A DNA stretch of 64,000 nucleotides from Paracoccus shanxieyensis (GCF_009711265.1 NZ_WMII01000009.1:1-64000); one strand, 5' to 3'. Shown: positions 34,140-43,867, counted from the stretch's first letter. The notes: generated by a model not told the origin, from the letters alone. A program made the numbers and translations.

Positions 34140-34444
34140 GATTTGCCTCGGGGATTCTGGGTGATGATGCAACCCAGAGTGGAGTATCGCATCGGTAAAG
34201 CAAGTGTTAACGTCTGCTTTGTCTTGGTATTTTTCATCTTTGGCGTGAACTGCATGGTTTAGCATCATGTGCGAGGGCACGGTCCACGCGTCTGAAGGAT
34301 ACCGACACGGCCCGGCACGACGCCTTGGGCAAGGTCATGCGCGGGCTCTCGCATCAGGCGCATCGGTGCGGTATAGAAGGCCCTTGCCGTCCGACTGACG
34401 GCCCTTGGTCCTGCTGCCCGATCGGCAGGAACCGCGTTAAAACC
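34140..34444. other. Intergenic region with two tandem hairpins before dusA
   Basis: No gene is supported here. Close to dusA there are two small stem-loops: GCCGTC/GACGGC (34386-34391 with 34097 excluded; right arm 34397-34402) and CTGCC/GGCAG (34414-34418 with 34424-34428), each with a five-base loop. The second ends 16 bases before the dusA start. They may shape the dusA leader. The left part must hold the promoter of the lipoprotein gene. Confidence 0.4.
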
Positions 34445-35491
34445 ATGGAGCCTTGGACGTTGCTAAAGCAGGCCGGAACCCCGAATTTCATCAGCGACAC
34501 CGACGCCGCGCGGCTTTCGGTGGCGCCGATGATGGATTGGACCGACCGCAATTGCCGGGTGTTTCACCGCATGCTGTCCCGCCGCGCGCTGCTTTATACC
34601 GAGATGGTGACGGCGCAGGCGGTGATCCATGGCGACCGAGCGCGGCTGCTGGATTATGACGCGGGCGATCATCCGGTGGCCTTGCAGCTTGGCGGCTCGG
34701 ATCCGGCGATGCTGGCCGAGGCCACGCGCATCGCCGCCGATTGGGGATATGATGAGATCAACCTGAATGTCGGCTGCCCCAGCGACCGGGTGCAGTCGGG
34801 CTGTTTCGGGGCGGTGCTGATGACCACGCCGCAGCTTGTGGCCGATTGCGTGGCGGCGATGATGCAGGCCAGCCCCGTCGAGGTGACGGTCAAATGCCGC
34901 ATCGGCGTGGATGACCAGATCCCGCAGGACGTGCTGCCGGGCTTCATCGCCCTGATGCGCGACACGGGCATCCGGCGCATCGCGGTGCATGCGCGCAAGG
35001 CATGGCTACAGGGCCTCTCGCCCAAGGAAAACCGCGAGATCCCGCCCTTGGACTATCCGCTGGTCCACCAGATGAAGGCGCAGTTCGCCGATCTGCACAT
35101 GTCGATCAATGGCGGCATCGCCGCGATGGATCAGGTGCGCGGTCATCTGGGGGTCATGGATGGGGTGATGGTGGGCCGCGCGGCCTATCACCAGCCGTGG
35201 GACATTCTGGGTGCGGCGGATACGCTTTGGGATCAGACCCCGCGCTTTGCCTGCCCGGTCGAGGCCGCCATGGCCATGCGTCCGGTCATCGCCGCGCATC
35301 TGGATGGCGGCGGGCGGCTGCATCAGTTTTCGCGGCATATGCTGGGACTGTTTCATGGCCGGCCCGGCGCGCGGGGATGGCGGCGGCTCTTGTCCGAGGG
35401 CGCGTCGCGCGCCACGGATCGCGCATCGGCGCTGGCGGTCTATGACGCAGCACTGGCCGAGGTGACGCAGGCCGCCGCGTTGACGGCCTAG
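34445..35491 (+). CDS. dusA: tRNA-dihydrouridine(20/20a) synthase
   Basis: FMN-dependent enzyme of 348 residues reducing U20/U20a in the tRNA D-loop. ATG 34445 is preferred because homology starts just after it (LSVAPMMDWTDRNCRVFHR). The catalytic cysteine is in LNVGCPSDRVQSG; FMN/tRNA contacts are in VTVKCRIGVDD, VHARKAWLQGLSPKENR and INGGI. The pattern is DusA rather than DusB. Its TAG forms a CTAG overlap with the stop of convergent mazG. Confidence 0.95.
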   Translation: MEPWTLLKQAGTPNFISDTDAARLSVAPMMDWTDRNCRVFHRMLSRRALLYTEMVTAQAVIHGDRARLLDYDAGDHPVALQLGGSDPAMLAEATRIAADWGYDEINLNVGCPSDRVQSGCFGAVLMTTPQLVADCVAAMMQASPVEVTVKCRIGVDDQIPQDVLPGFIALMRDTGIRRIAVHARKAWLQGLSPKENREIPPLDYPLVHQMKAQFADLHMSINGGIAAMDQVRGHLGVMDGVMVGRAAYHQPWDILGAADTLWDQTPRFACPVEAAMAMRPVIAAHLDGGGRLHQFSRHMLGLFHGRPGARGWRRLLSEGASRATDRASALAVYDAALAEVTQAAALTA

Positions 35492-36321
35492 ACCTGACGT
35501 TCGGCCGCCTTGGCCTGATCCCACAGCGCGTCCATCTCGGCCAGATCGCTGTCTTCGGGGCGGCGGCCTTGGGCGGCCAGCGCGGCCTCGATCGACCGGA
35601 AGCGGCGGGTGAATTTCGCGTTGGCGGCGCGCAGGGCTTCTTCGGGGTCGATCTTCAGATGCCGCGCCAGATTGGCCATGACGAACAGCAGATCGCCGAA
35701 TTCCTCGGTCAGATGCGCCTGATCGCCGCTGTCGCGCGCCTCGACCAGCTCGTCGCATTCCTCGCGCAGCTTGGCCAGCACGTCATCCGGGTCGGGCCAG
35801 TCGAAGCCGACGCGGGCGGCGCGGTTTTGCAGCTTCAGCGCGCGGGTCAGGCCGGGCAGGCCAAGCGCCACGCCGTCCAGCACGCCGCGTTCGGCCTTGC
35901 CCGCGCGTTCCTGCGCCTTGATGGTTTCCCAATCCGCGACCTGCTGATCGGCGGATTTGTCGCGGGATTCGCTGCCAAAGATATGCGGATGGCGCGTCAC
36001 CATCTTGTCGGAGACCGCGGCCACGACATCCTGAAACCCGAACAGCCCGGCTTCGGCGGCCATCTGGCTGTGAAACACCACCTGCAACAGCAGATCGCCC
36101 AGCTCTCCGGGCAGTTCGTCCCATGCCTCGCGGGTGATGGCATCGGCGACCTCATGCGCCTCTTCGATGGTATAGGGCGCGATGGTGGCAAAGCTTTGTT
36201 CGATGTCCCATGGGCAGCCGGTCTTGGGATCGCGCAGCGCGGCCATGATCGCCAGCAGGCGCGGAATGCCGGTATCGTCGATGCGGTCGGCAAGTGCGGG
36301 GTGAAGTGCGTCCTCGGCCAT
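35488..36321 (-). CDS. mazG: Nucleoside triphosphate pyrophosphohydrolase MazG
   Basis: House-cleaning all-alpha NTP pyrophosphatase of 277 residues. Two MazG repeats are visible: GCPWDIEQSFATIAPYTIEE with EEAHEVADAI, and a second with REECDELVEARD and EEFGDLLFVM. Start ATG 36321 follows AGGAAAAAGGG; upstream in-frame sequence is G/R/H-rich and unlikely to be coding. Convergent with dusA, sharing four bases at the stops. Confidence 0.95.
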   Translation of the reverse strand: MAEDALHPALADRIDDTGIPRLLAIMAALRDPKTGCPWDIEQSFATIAPYTIEEAHEVADAITREAWDELPGELGDLLLQVVFHSQMAAEAGLFGFQDVVAAVSDKMVTRHPHIFGSESRDKSADQQVADWETIKAQERAGKAERGVLDGVALGLPGLTRALKLQNRAARVGFDWPDPDDVLAKLREECDELVEARDSGDQAHLTEEFGDLLFVMANLARHLKIDPEEALRAANAKFTRRFRSIEAALAAQGRRPEDSDLAEMDALWDQAKAAERQV

Positions 36322-36523
36322 CGGCGGCCCTTTTTCCTGATCGAACCGGTCCCCGACTGCCACAGGGCGCCCGCCATGTCCACGTCCATGTCCACGGCCA
36401 AAGTAACCGCCACGCTGGCGCATTCGTCATCCCGCGCTTTCTTGCCATCCTGCGGGCGCGCGGCTAGGGTGCGCGCCAATTCCGCCGGGGGATGCCCGGA
36501 GCCATTCGACAAGGGATCTCCTC

Positions 36524-36856
36524 ATGTTCGTGACCCCCGCCTATGCTCAGGCCGCCGCCGCGCCCTCTGGAATGTCCAGCATCGCGTCCTTCGTGCCGCT
36601 GATCCTGATCTTCGTCATCATGTATTTCCTGATGATCCGGCCGCAGCAGAAGCGCATGAAGGAACATCGCAGCATGGTCGAGGCTCTGAAAAAAGGCGAT
36701 GAGGTCATCACGCAGGGCGGGCTGATCGGCAAGGTCACCACGGTCCGCGACAATGAGCTGGAAGTCGAGATCGCACCGGGCGTGAAAACCCGCGTCGTGC
36801 GGTCGTCGATCACCGGCGTCGTGACCAAAACCGCGCCCGTCGCCGCCAACAGCTGA
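36524..36856 (+). CDS. yajC: Sec translocase accessory subunit YajC
   Basis: Single-pass membrane protein of 110 residues associated with SecDF. The helix IASFVPLILIFVIMYFLMIRP is followed by the family motif QQKRMKEHRSMVEALKKGDEV and the beta-rich cytosolic domain. It starts the Sec/Ccm block and is followed by secD after 11 bp. Bases 36322-36523 upstream would hold the promoter shared divergently with mazG. Confidence 0.96.
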   Translation: MFVTPAYAQAAAAPSGMSSIASFVPLILIFVIMYFLMIRPQQKRMKEHRSMVEALKKGDEVITQGGLIGKVTTVRDNELEVEIAPGVKTRVVRSSITGVVTKTAPVAANS

Positions 36857-36867
36857 GTTAGCTGCCG

Positions 36868-38532
36868 ATGCTGCACATCCCGACATGGAAACGCGTGCTG
36901 ATCCTGGGGCTGATTGTCCTGGGATTTGCCTTTGCGATGCCCAACCTGTTCTACAACAAGGTTGAAGGCCATAACGATGCCATTGCGAATATCGAACGCA
37001 GCGGCGTCGAGACCCCCGAGGATATCGCCGCGCGCGACGCATGGCCCAACTGGCTGCCCTCGGGGCTGGTCAATCTGGGTCTGGACCTGCGCGGCGGCGC
37101 GCATCTTCTGGGCGAGGTTCATGTCGCGGATGTCTACAAGGTGCGGATGGACGCGCTTTGGCCAGAACTGCGCGACGCGCTGGTCGCACAGCGCGACACC
37201 GTGGGCTCGGTCCGCCGCGTCGCGGCCCCCGACGGGCAGCTGATCGTCGAGATCAGCAACCCGGCCCAGATGGCGCGCGCGGTGGAAATCGCCCGCGGTC
37301 TGGCCGTGCCCGTCACCTCGATCACCGGGGCAGGGCAAAGCGATCTGGCGATCAGCGGCAGCGGCAATCGCCTGACCGTGCAACTGTCGGATGCCGAGCG
37401 TTCGGCCACCGATGACCGCACCGTGCAGCAATCGCTGGAGATCATTCGCCGCCGGATCGACGAGGTCGGCACGCGCGAACCGACGATCATGCGTCAGGGC
37501 GCCGACCGCATCCTGATTCAGGTGCCGGGCATCGGTTCGGCCGAAGAGCTGAAGCAACTGATCGGCACCACCGCGAAACTGACCTTCAACCCGGTTGTCG
37601 GCCGCACCACCGACGCCAATGCGCGGCCCGGTCAGGGGCAGGTCGTCCTGCCCTCGATGGATGAGCCGGGGATCTTCTACACGCTGGAAAGCAACCCCGT
37701 CGTCACCGGCGAGGATCTGACCGACGCCCGCCCGGCCTTCGACCAGAACGGCCAGCCTGCGGTCGATTTCCGCTTTGGTCCGGCCGGGGCGAAACGCTTC
37801 GGCGCCTATACCTCGGCCAATATCGGCCAGCCCTTCGCCATCGTGCTGGACGATCAGGTGATTTCCGCCCCGGTCATCCGGCAGGCGATCACCACCGGAT
37901 CGGGGCAGATCTCGGGGGCGATGGATGTGGACGGCTCGACCCGCTTAGCGGTCCTGCTGCGCGCGGGTGCGCTGCCCGCCGAGATGACCTTCCTTGAAGA
38001 ACGCACCATCGGCCCGGAACTGGGGCAGGATTCGATCGATGCGGGGCGTCTGTCCTCGGTCATCGCGACGGCGGCGGTCGTGGCCTATATGATCGTCAGC
38101 TATGGGCTGTTCGGGGTGTTTGCCTCGATCGCCGTGGTCACGAACGTCATCCTGATCCTGTCGGTCATGTCGATGATGGGGGCCACGCTGACGCTGCCGG
38201 GGATCGCCGGGATCGTGCTGACCGTCGGCACGGCGGTCGATGCCAACGTCATCATCTATGAACGCATCCGCGAGGAATTGCGGCGCGGAAAGCGGGTGGT
38301 CAAGGCCATCGACGACGGCTTCAAGGAAGCCATGTCGGCCATCATCGACGCCAACGTGACCTCATTCATCGCGGCCATGGTGATGTTCTTTCTGGGCTCG
38401 GGCCCGGTCAAGGGCTTTGCCGTGACGCTGACCATCGGTCTGGTGACCTCGGTCTTTACCGCCATCTTCTTCACGCGGTTGATGATCGTGATGTGGCTGG
38501 ACTGGCGCAAACCCAAAGAACTGATTCTGTAA
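36868..38532 (+). CDS. secD: Protein translocase subunit SecD
   Basis: RND-type membrane protein of 554 residues that with SecF uses the proton gradient to pull proteins through SecYEG. An N-terminal helix (residues about 7-24) is followed by the large periplasmic P1 domain beginning LGLDLRGGAHLL and including LEIIRRRIDEVGTREPTI. Five C-terminal helices contain GTAVDANVIIYERIREE, the proton-coupling region. Length is usual for alphaproteobacteria. Confidence 0.97.
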   Translation: MLHIPTWKRVLILGLIVLGFAFAMPNLFYNKVEGHNDAIANIERSGVETPEDIAARDAWPNWLPSGLVNLGLDLRGGAHLLGEVHVADVYKVRMDALWPELRDALVAQRDTVGSVRRVAAPDGQLIVEISNPAQMARAVEIARGLAVPVTSITGAGQSDLAISGSGNRLTVQLSDAERSATDDRTVQQSLEIIRRRIDEVGTREPTIMRQGADRILIQVPGIGSAEELKQLIGTTAKLTFNPVVGRTTDANARPGQGQVVLPSMDEPGIFYTLESNPVVTGEDLTDARPAFDQNGQPAVDFRFGPAGAKRFGAYTSANIGQPFAIVLDDQVISAPVIRQAITTGSGQISGAMDVDGSTRLAVLLRAGALPAEMTFLEERTIGPELGQDSIDAGRLSSVIATAAVVAYMIVSYGLFGVFASIAVVTNVILILSVMSMMGATLTLPGIAGIVLTVGTAVDANVIIYERIREELRRGKRVVKAIDDGFKEAMSAIIDANVTSFIAAMVMFFLGSGPVKGFAVTLTIGLVTSVFTAIFFTRLMIVMWLDWRKPKELIL

Positions 38533-38545
38533 GGGGAGCAGGAAC

Positions 38546-39541
38546 ATGGCCTTTCGTCTGAAACTCGTCCCCGACGTCACGCATTTCAACTTCTTCCGCT
38601 GGCAATGGCTGACCTTCGGTCTGTCGGGCTTTGCGATGGTGGCATCCGTTGTCATCACGCTGGTGATGGGGCTGAACTTCGGCATCGACTTCAAGGGCGG
38701 CACCACGATCCGCACCGAAAGCCCGACCGCCTTCGAGGTCGGGGATTACCGGCAGGCGCTGGACAGCCTGAACCTTGGCGATGTCTCGATCACCGAGGTG
38801 TTCGATCCCAGCTTTGGCGCCACCCAGCATGTCGCGATGATCCGCATCGGCACGACCGAGGAAACCGGCTCGGTCACGCCCGAACAGCTTAATCAGGTGC
38901 AGGCCGCGCTGCAGACCGTCGATCCGCAGGTGAAATTCGCCGCCGTCGAATCGGTCGGCCCCAAGGTCTCGGGTGAGCTGATCAAGACCGCGATCTATGC
39001 GGTGGGCGCGGCGACGCTGGGGATCATGTTCTATATCTGGCTGCGGTTCGAATGGCAGTTCGCGCTGGGGGCGGTCGTGTCGATCGTGCATGACGTGCTG
39101 CTGACCATCGGGCTGTTTTCGCTGTTCCAGCTGAAATTCGATCTGACGACCATCGCGGCGCTGCTGACCACGCTGGGCTTTTCGGTCAACGATACGGTCG
39201 TGGTCTTTGACCGCCTGCGCGAGAACCTGATCAAGTTCAAGAACATGCCGCTGATCGACGTGATGAACCTGACCTGTAACGAAACCCTGTCGCGCACGAT
39301 CATGACGGCGGTGACGACCAGCATCGCGCTGGGGGCCATGCTGATCTTTGGCGGCGACGTGATCCGCGAATTCGTAATCGCGATGCTGTGGGGCGTGCTG
39401 GTCGGCTGCTACTCGACGATCTATGTCGCCAAGAACATCGTGCTGTGGCTGGGCGTCAAACGCGACTGGACCAAGCCGGGCGAGAAAAAGGAAAAAGCGC
39501 CGGGCGAAGACATTCCCGCCGCCTTCCGGGACGCGCCCTGA
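38546..39541 (+). CDS. secF: Protein translocase subunit SecF
   Basis: Partner of SecD, 331 residues. Six helices are visible, with the periplasmic entry GLNFGIDFKGGTTIRTE and the helix-4 motif TTLGFSVNDTVVVFDRLRENL. It begins 14 bp after secD (AGGGGAGCAGGAAC ribosome site). Its stop overlaps the following Mth938-domain gene by one base (TGATG). Confidence 0.97.
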   Translation: MAFRLKLVPDVTHFNFFRWQWLTFGLSGFAMVASVVITLVMGLNFGIDFKGGTTIRTESPTAFEVGDYRQALDSLNLGDVSITEVFDPSFGATQHVAMIRIGTTEETGSVTPEQLNQVQAALQTVDPQVKFAAVESVGPKVSGELIKTAIYAVGAATLGIMFYIWLRFEWQFALGAVVSIVHDVLLTIGLFSLFQLKFDLTTIAALLTTLGFSVNDTVVVFDRLRENLIKFKNMPLIDVMNLTCNETLSRTIMTAVTTSIALGAMLIFGGDVIREFVIAMLWGVLVGCYSTIYVAKNIVLWLGVKRDWTKPGEKKEKAPGEDIPAAFRDAP

Positions 39542-39900
39542 TGTCGGTGATGACACCGACCGAATTCCTTGGCGGGGCCGTGCCGGTGGACGGCTATGGC
39601 CCCGGCTTTTTCCGCGTCGGCGGCAAGGTGCATCACGGCGCGGTGATCGTGACCGAAACCGGCATGGCGCCCTGGGCCGGGATCGACGATCACGCGGCGC
39701 TTCTGGCGCTGGCGGGCAAGGTGGATGTGCTGTTTCTGGGCATGGGCGCGGATGTGGCCTTTCCGCCGCGCGCGCTGGCTCAGGCGCTGGAGGCTGCGGA
39801 CATCATGGCCGAGCCGATGAACACGCCCTCGGCGGCACGCAGCTATAATGTCACGCTGTCCGAAGGCAGGCGCGTCGCCTGCGCGCTTTTGCCGATATGA
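39541..39900 (+). CDS. Mth938-domain (DUF498) protein
   Basis: Soluble 119-residue protein of the Mth938/NDUFAF3-like fold. Recognisable elements are [34 protein letters not shown] and the end [20 protein letters not shown]. The mitochondrial relative assists complex I assembly; the bacterial role is not established. Conservation of this gene between secF and ccmA is the usual Rhodobacterales order, and it is coupled to both neighbours by overlaps (TGATG, ATGA). Confidence 0.88.
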   Translation: MSVMTPTEFLGGAVPVDGYGPGFFRVGGKVHHGAVIVTETGMAPWAGIDDHAALLALAGKVDVLFLGMGADVAFPPRALAQALEAADIMAEPMNTPSAARSYNVTLSEGRRVACALLPI

Positions 39901-40517
39901 GCCTGCTGGCCGCGCGCGATCTGGCGGTTGCTCGCGGCGGGTTGCGCGCGCTGGAGGGCGTTTCCTTTCAGCTGGATCCCGGCCGGGCCCTGATCCTGCG
40001 CGGACCGAACGGCATCGGCAAGACCACGCTTCTGCGCACCTTGGCGGGGCTGCAAAAGCCGGTCTCGGGCCTGATCGAGGGCGAGGATACCGCCTATGCC
40101 GGTCATGCCGACGGGCTGAAGCCCGCGCTGACCGCGCGCGAAAATCTTGATTTCTGGCGCCGGGTCTTTGGCGGTCCGCCCATCGCCGGGGCATTGGCCG
40201 CGATGGCGCTGCAGCCGCTGGCCGCGCGCCCGGCCCATGCGCTGTCGGCAGGCCAGAAGCGCCGCCTTGGCCTTGCGCGGTTGCTGGTGACGGGCCGCAG
40301 GGTCTGGCTGCTGGACGAACCTACCGTGTCGCTGGATGCCGCATCTGTCGGGCTTTTTGCGGATATGCTGCGCCGGCATCTGGGGCAGGGCGGTGCGGCG
40401 CTGATCGCCACGCATATCGATCTGGGGCTGGACGCCGAGGTGCTGGACCTGACGCCCTACCGCGCCAGCGCCGCCCCGACGCCGCGCCCTGCGGGTTTCA
40501 ACGAGGCATTCGGATGA
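39897..40517 (+). CDS. ccmA: Haem ABC exporter ATP-binding protein CcmA
   Basis: ATPase of the CcmABCD complex that frees haem-loaded CcmE for cytochrome c assembly; 206 residues. Walker A is [17 protein letters not shown], the signature [16 protein letters not shown], Walker [13 protein letters not shown] and the switch histidine ATHIDLG. Small size and the SAGQK signature are typical of CcmA. It overlaps both neighbours by ATGA. Confidence 0.96.
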   Translation: MSLLAARDLAVARGGLRALEGVSFQLDPGRALILRGPNGIGKTTLLRTLAGLQKPVSGLIEGEDTAYAGHADGLKPALTARENLDFWRRVFGGPPIAGALAAMALQPLAARPAHALSAGQKRRLGLARLLVTGRRVWLLDEPTVSLDAASVGLFADMLRRHLGQGGAALIATHIDLGLDAEVLDLTPYRASAAPTPRPAGFNEAFG

Positions 40518-41170
40518 CGGCGCTGCTTTTGCGCGATCTGCGCCTTGCCCTGCGCGCGGGCGGCGGCTTCGGGCTGGCGCTGGCCTTCTTTCTGATCCTG
40601 TGCACGCTGGTGCCCTTTGGCGTCGGACCGCAGGGCGGTCAGCTTGCGGCGATCGCGCCGGGCATCCTGTGGGTGGGGGCGCTGCTGTCGTGCCTGTTGT
40701 CGCTGGACCGCATCTTCGCGCTGGATCACGAGGATGGCAGTCTGGATCTGCTGGCGACCGCGCCGCTGCCGCTGGAGGGCACGGTCGCCATCAAGGCGCT
40801 TGCACATTGGCTGACCACGGGCCTGCCGCTGGTCGTCTTTGCGCCGGTGCTGGGGGTCATGTTGCATCTGCCGGGAACGGCTTACGGCGCGCTGCTGGCA
40901 TCCTTGCTGATCGGCACGCCCGCTTTGTCGATGCTGGGGGCCTTCGGCGCGGCGGTCACGGTGGGTCTGCGCCGGGGGGGCTTGCTGTTGTCGCTGCTGG
41001 TGCTGCCACTTTACATGCCAACGCTGATCTTTGGGGCCGAGGCGGTGCGCCGCGCGGCGGCGGGCCTTGATTTTGCAACGCCGCTGGTCTTTCTGGCGGC
41101 GATCACGCTGGCGGTTCTGGCGCTGATCCCCTTTGCCGCCGCCGCCGCCCTGCGCGTCAACCTGCGGTGA
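40514..41170 (+). CDS. ccmB: Haem exporter permease CcmB
   Basis: Six-helix membrane protein of 218 residues in the CcmABCD complex. The start [17 protein letters not shown] and the segment [20 protein letters not shown] match the family, with [18 protein letters not shown] near the end. It overlaps ccmA by four bases. Confidence 0.95.
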   Translation: MTALLLRDLRLALRAGGGFGLALAFFLILCTLVPFGVGPQGGQLAAIAPGILWVGALLSCLLSLDRIFALDHEDGSLDLLATAPLPLEGTVAIKALAHWLTTGLPLVVFAPVLGVMLHLPGTAYGALLASLLIGTPALSMLGAFGAAVTVGLRRGGLLLSLLVLPLYMPTLIFGAEAVRRAAAGLDFATPLVFLAAITLAVLALIPFAAAAALRVNLR

Positions 41171-41222
41171 TCGCGACGTAAGTCTGGTTGAGCAAGCCCG
41201 CGCCTCACGCTAGGAACGAACC

Positions 41223-41948
41223 ATGTCGATCTGGGAATATGCCAACCCCGTCAAGTTCATGCGCGCCTCGGGCGCGGTCCTGCCATGGATCGTGGCGGGG
41301 GCGGTGATCTGTTGCGTGGGCGGGGTGGTCTGGGGCTTTCTGACCCCGCAGGATTACCGGCAGGGCGCGACCGTCAAGATTATCTTCCTGCATGTGCCTG
41401 CGGCGCTGATGGCGATCAATGGCTGGCTGATGATGCTGGTCGCGTCACTGATCTGGCTGATCCGGCGCCACCATGTCAGCGCGCTGGTGGCCAAGGCCGC
41501 AGCGCCCGTCGGTGCGGTCATGGCGCTGATCGCGCTGTTGACGGGCGCGATCTGGGGCCAGCCGATGTGGGGGACGTGGTGGGAATGGGATCCGCGCCTG
41601 ACCTCATTCCTGATCCTGTTCCTGTTCTATCTGGGATATGTGGCGCTGTGGGCCGCGGTCGAGGATCCCGACAGCGCAGCCGATCTGACCAGCGTGCTGT
41701 GTCTGGTCGGCTCGGTCTTTGCGCTGCTGTCGCGCTATGCGGTGAATTTCTGGAATCAGGGGCTGCATCAGGGCGCGTCGCTGTCGGTGGCTTCGGGTGA
41801 GCGGATGTCGAGTGTCTATAAATATCCGCTTTACGTCTCGATGCTGGGGTTCTTCCTGCTGTTTCTGGCGCTGGTGCTGGTGCGCGCCCGGACCGAGATC
41901 CGCCATCGCCGTCTGGCCGCCCTTCTGGCACGGGAGCATCGCGCATGA
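41223..41948 (+). CDS. ccmC: Haem lyase subunit CcmC
   Basis: Membrane protein of 241 residues that presents haem to CcmE. The tryptophan-rich WWD domain is GTWWEWDPRLTSFLILF, flanked by two ligand histidines (IIFLHVPAALMAINGW; NFWNQGLHQGASL). AGGAACGAACC precedes ATG 41223, 52 bp after ccmB. Its TGA overlaps ccmD by ATGA. Confidence 0.97.
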   Translation: MSIWEYANPVKFMRASGAVLPWIVAGAVICCVGGVVWGFLTPQDYRQGATVKIIFLHVPAALMAINGWLMMLVASLIWLIRRHHVSALVAKAAAPVGAVMALIALLTGAIWGQPMWGTWWEWDPRLTSFLILFLFYLGYVALWAAVEDPDSAADLTSVLCLVGSVFALLSRYAVNFWNQGLHQGASLSVASGERMSSVYKYPLYVSMLGFFLLFLALVLVRARTEIRHRRLAALLAREHRA

Positions 41949-42088
41949 TCGAGCTTGGAAAATACGCTGCCACGGTGCTGTGGGCCTATGGCATCAGCCT
42001 GCTGCTGCTGGCCGGGATCATCGGGCAGACCATTCGCGCGAATGCCCGTGCCCGCGCCGCACTGCAGGAGCATGAGAACCGTGGCTAG
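41945..42088 (+). CDS. ccmD: Haem exporter subunit CcmD
   Basis: Small 47-residue single-pass protein that links CcmC-CcmE to the CcmAB exporter. Sequence begins MIELGKYAATVLWAYGISLL with one hydrophobic helix and a basic tail (RANARARAALQEHENRG), as in the family. It overlaps ccmC by four bases and ccmG by 17 bases. It is easily missed because of its length. Confidence 0.9.
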   Translation: MIELGKYAATVLWAYGISLLLLAGIIGQTIRANARARAALQEHENRG

Positions 42089-42620
42089 GCTGTCCCCCCT
42101 GATGCTGCTGCCCGTCGCGATCTTTGCGGCCTTCGCCGGCATGGCCGGCTGGGCGCTGATGCGCGACGACCCGGATGCCATCCCCTCGGCCATGGCGGGG
42201 CGGGCGGCGCCTGCGCTGGGGCAGACCACCTTGCCGGGCAAGGTGCAACTGAGCGATGCGATGCTGCGCGAGCCGGGGCTGAAGCTGGTGAATTTCTGGG
42301 CCAGCTGGTGCCCGCCCTGCCGCGCCGAGCATCCGACGCTGACGGAACTGTCGAAGCAAATGCCGGTCTATGGCGTCGATCTGAAGGATCCCGAGGCCGG
42401 GGCCCTGCGGTTTCTGGACGACCATGGCGATCCCTTCCGCGCCATCGCCACCGATCCGCGCGGCCGCACCGCCATCGACTGGGGCGTGACCGCGCCACCC
42501 GAGACCTTCATCGTCAATGGCAAGGGCGAGGTGGTCTACCGCTTTGCCGGGCCGCTGATCGCGGGCAATCTGGACAATATCTTCATGCCCGAACTTGAGA
42601 AGGCACGCGCTGCCGAGTGA
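42072..42620 (+). CDS. ccmG: Thiol:disulfide interchange protein CcmG/DsbE
   Basis: Membrane-tethered periplasmic thioredoxin of 182 residues that reduces apocytochrome c before haem attachment. An N-terminal anchor (residues about 8-29) precedes the active site NFWASWCPPCRAEHP (Cys80, Cys83); the cis-proline region reads GVTAPPETFIVNGKG, typical of CcmG. Shine-Dalgarno GCAGGAGC lies inside ccmD, whose end it overlaps by 17 bases. CcmE, F and H are not in the window. Confidence 0.96.
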   Translation: MRTVARLSPLMLLPVAIFAAFAGMAGWALMRDDPDAIPSAMAGRAAPALGQTTLPGKVQLSDAMLREPGLKLVNFWASWCPPCRAEHPTLTELSKQMPVYGVDLKDPEAGALRFLDDHGDPFRAIATDPRGRTAIDWGVTAPPETFIVNGKGEVVYRFAGPLIAGNLDNIFMPELEKARAAE

Positions 42621-42650
42621 TGCGCCACGCCGCGCCAGTTGCGCCGCCAT

Positions 42651-42716
42651 ATGGGTATTTGAAAAACAAGGAAGCCGGGGCGAGCCGCCCGGCTGCGGTG
42701 AATTGGCTTTCCTTGT
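42651..42716. repeat. Dispersed inverted repeat, copy 4, right arm truncated
   Basis: The left arm ATGGGTATTTGAAAAACAAG (42651-42670, continuing GAAGCC to 42676) equals copy 1. Only the inner part of the right arm survives (42705-42716, GGCTTTCCTTGT), after which sequence diverges. A small GC-rich hairpin lies in the loop. It separates ccmG from hisC and could end Ccm transcription. Confidence 0.75.
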
Positions 42717-42760
42717 CAGGTTGCCGGGGCTAAGAGATGCGGGCTTGAGAGAGGCCCGAA

Positions 42761-43867
42761 ATGTCGCAGAACCAACCGACCATCGCTCCGCAACCCGGCA
42801 TCATGGAGATCGCCCTGTATCAGGGCGGTGCCGCCAAGGTGGCCGGGATCGAGAATGTGGTGAAGCTCTCGTCCAATGAAAACCCGTTCGGCCCTTCGGA
42901 CAAGGCGCGCGAGGCGCTGGTGCGGGCGGCGCATGCGCTGCATCGCTATCCCAATACCGACCATGCCAGCCTGCGCGCCGCCATCGGCGAGGTGCATGGG
43001 CTGGATCCCGAGCGCATCATCTGCGGTGTCGGCTCGGACGAGATCATCCATTTTCTGTGTCAGGCCTATGCCGGGCCGGGCACCGAGGTTCTGTTCACCG
43101 AGCACGGGTTTCTGATGTATCGCATCAGCGCCCTTGCGGCAGGTGCGACCCCGGTGCAGGTGGCCGAGCGCGACCGCGTGACCGATATCGATGCGCTGAT
43201 CGCCGGGGCGAGCCCGCGCACGCGGCTGGTTTTCGTGGCGAACCCGAACAACCCGACCGGCACGATGATCGGCCTGCCCGAACTGGAGCGGCTGGCGCGG
43301 GCCGTGCCGCAGGCCATTCTGGTCGTGGATGCGGCCTATGCGGAATATGTCGAGGGCTATGATGGCGGTGCCGATCTGGCGACGCGGCTGCCCAATGTCG
43401 TGATGACGCGGACATTTTCCAAGATCTATGGTCTGGGCGGGTTGCGCGTCGGCTGGGGCTATGGCCCGCGCGAGATCATCGACGTGCTGAACCGCATCCG
43501 CGGTCCGTTCAACCTGTCGCAACCCGCACTGGACGCTGCCGAGGCCGCCATGCGTGACCGTGACCACATCGCGCGCTGCCAGTCGGAAAACGCCCGGATG
43601 CGGGCCTGGCTGGCCGAGGCGCTGGCCGAGAAGGGCGTGCCCTCGGACACGTCCTGCGCCAATTTCATTCTGGCGCGCTTTGCCGATGAGACGATCGCCA
43701 AAGCCTGTGACGAGGCGCTGAAGGCGCAGGGCCTGATCGTGCGGCTGGTGGCGGGCTACGGCCTGCCGCAGTGCCTGCGCATCACCGTCGGCGACGAGGC
43801 ATCCTGCCGCCGCGTGGCCCATGTCATCGGCCAGTTCATGGCCGAGCGCGCGGGGGCATCCGCATGA
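42761..43867 (+). CDS. hisC: Histidinol-phosphate aminotransferase
   Basis: PLP-dependent class I/II aminotransferase of 368 residues in histidine synthesis; related enzymes also act on aromatic amino acids. The N-terminus includes [14 protein letters not shown], the NPNNPTGT motif is at [10 protein letters not shown], and the PLP lysine is in [26 protein letters not shown] precedes ATG 42761. Its stop overlaps the dehydrogenase gene (ATGA). That coupling suggests a possible role in tyrosine/phenylalanine transamination. Confidence 0.93.
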   Translation: MSQNQPTIAPQPGIMEIALYQGGAAKVAGIENVVKLSSNENPFGPSDKAREALVRAAHALHRYPNTDHASLRAAIGEVHGLDPERIICGVGSDEIIHFLCQAYAGPGTEVLFTEHGFLMYRISALAAGATPVQVAERDRVTDIDALIAGASPRTRLVFVANPNNPTGTMIGLPELERLARAVPQAILVVDAAYAEYVEGYDGGADLATRLPNVVMTRTFSKIYGLGGLRVGWGYGPREIIDVLNRIRGPFNLSQPALDAAEAAMRDRDHIARCQSENARMRAWLAEALAEKGVPSDTSCANFILARFADETIAKACDEALKAQGLIVRLVAGYGLPQCLRITVGDEASCRRVAHVIGQFMAERAGASA

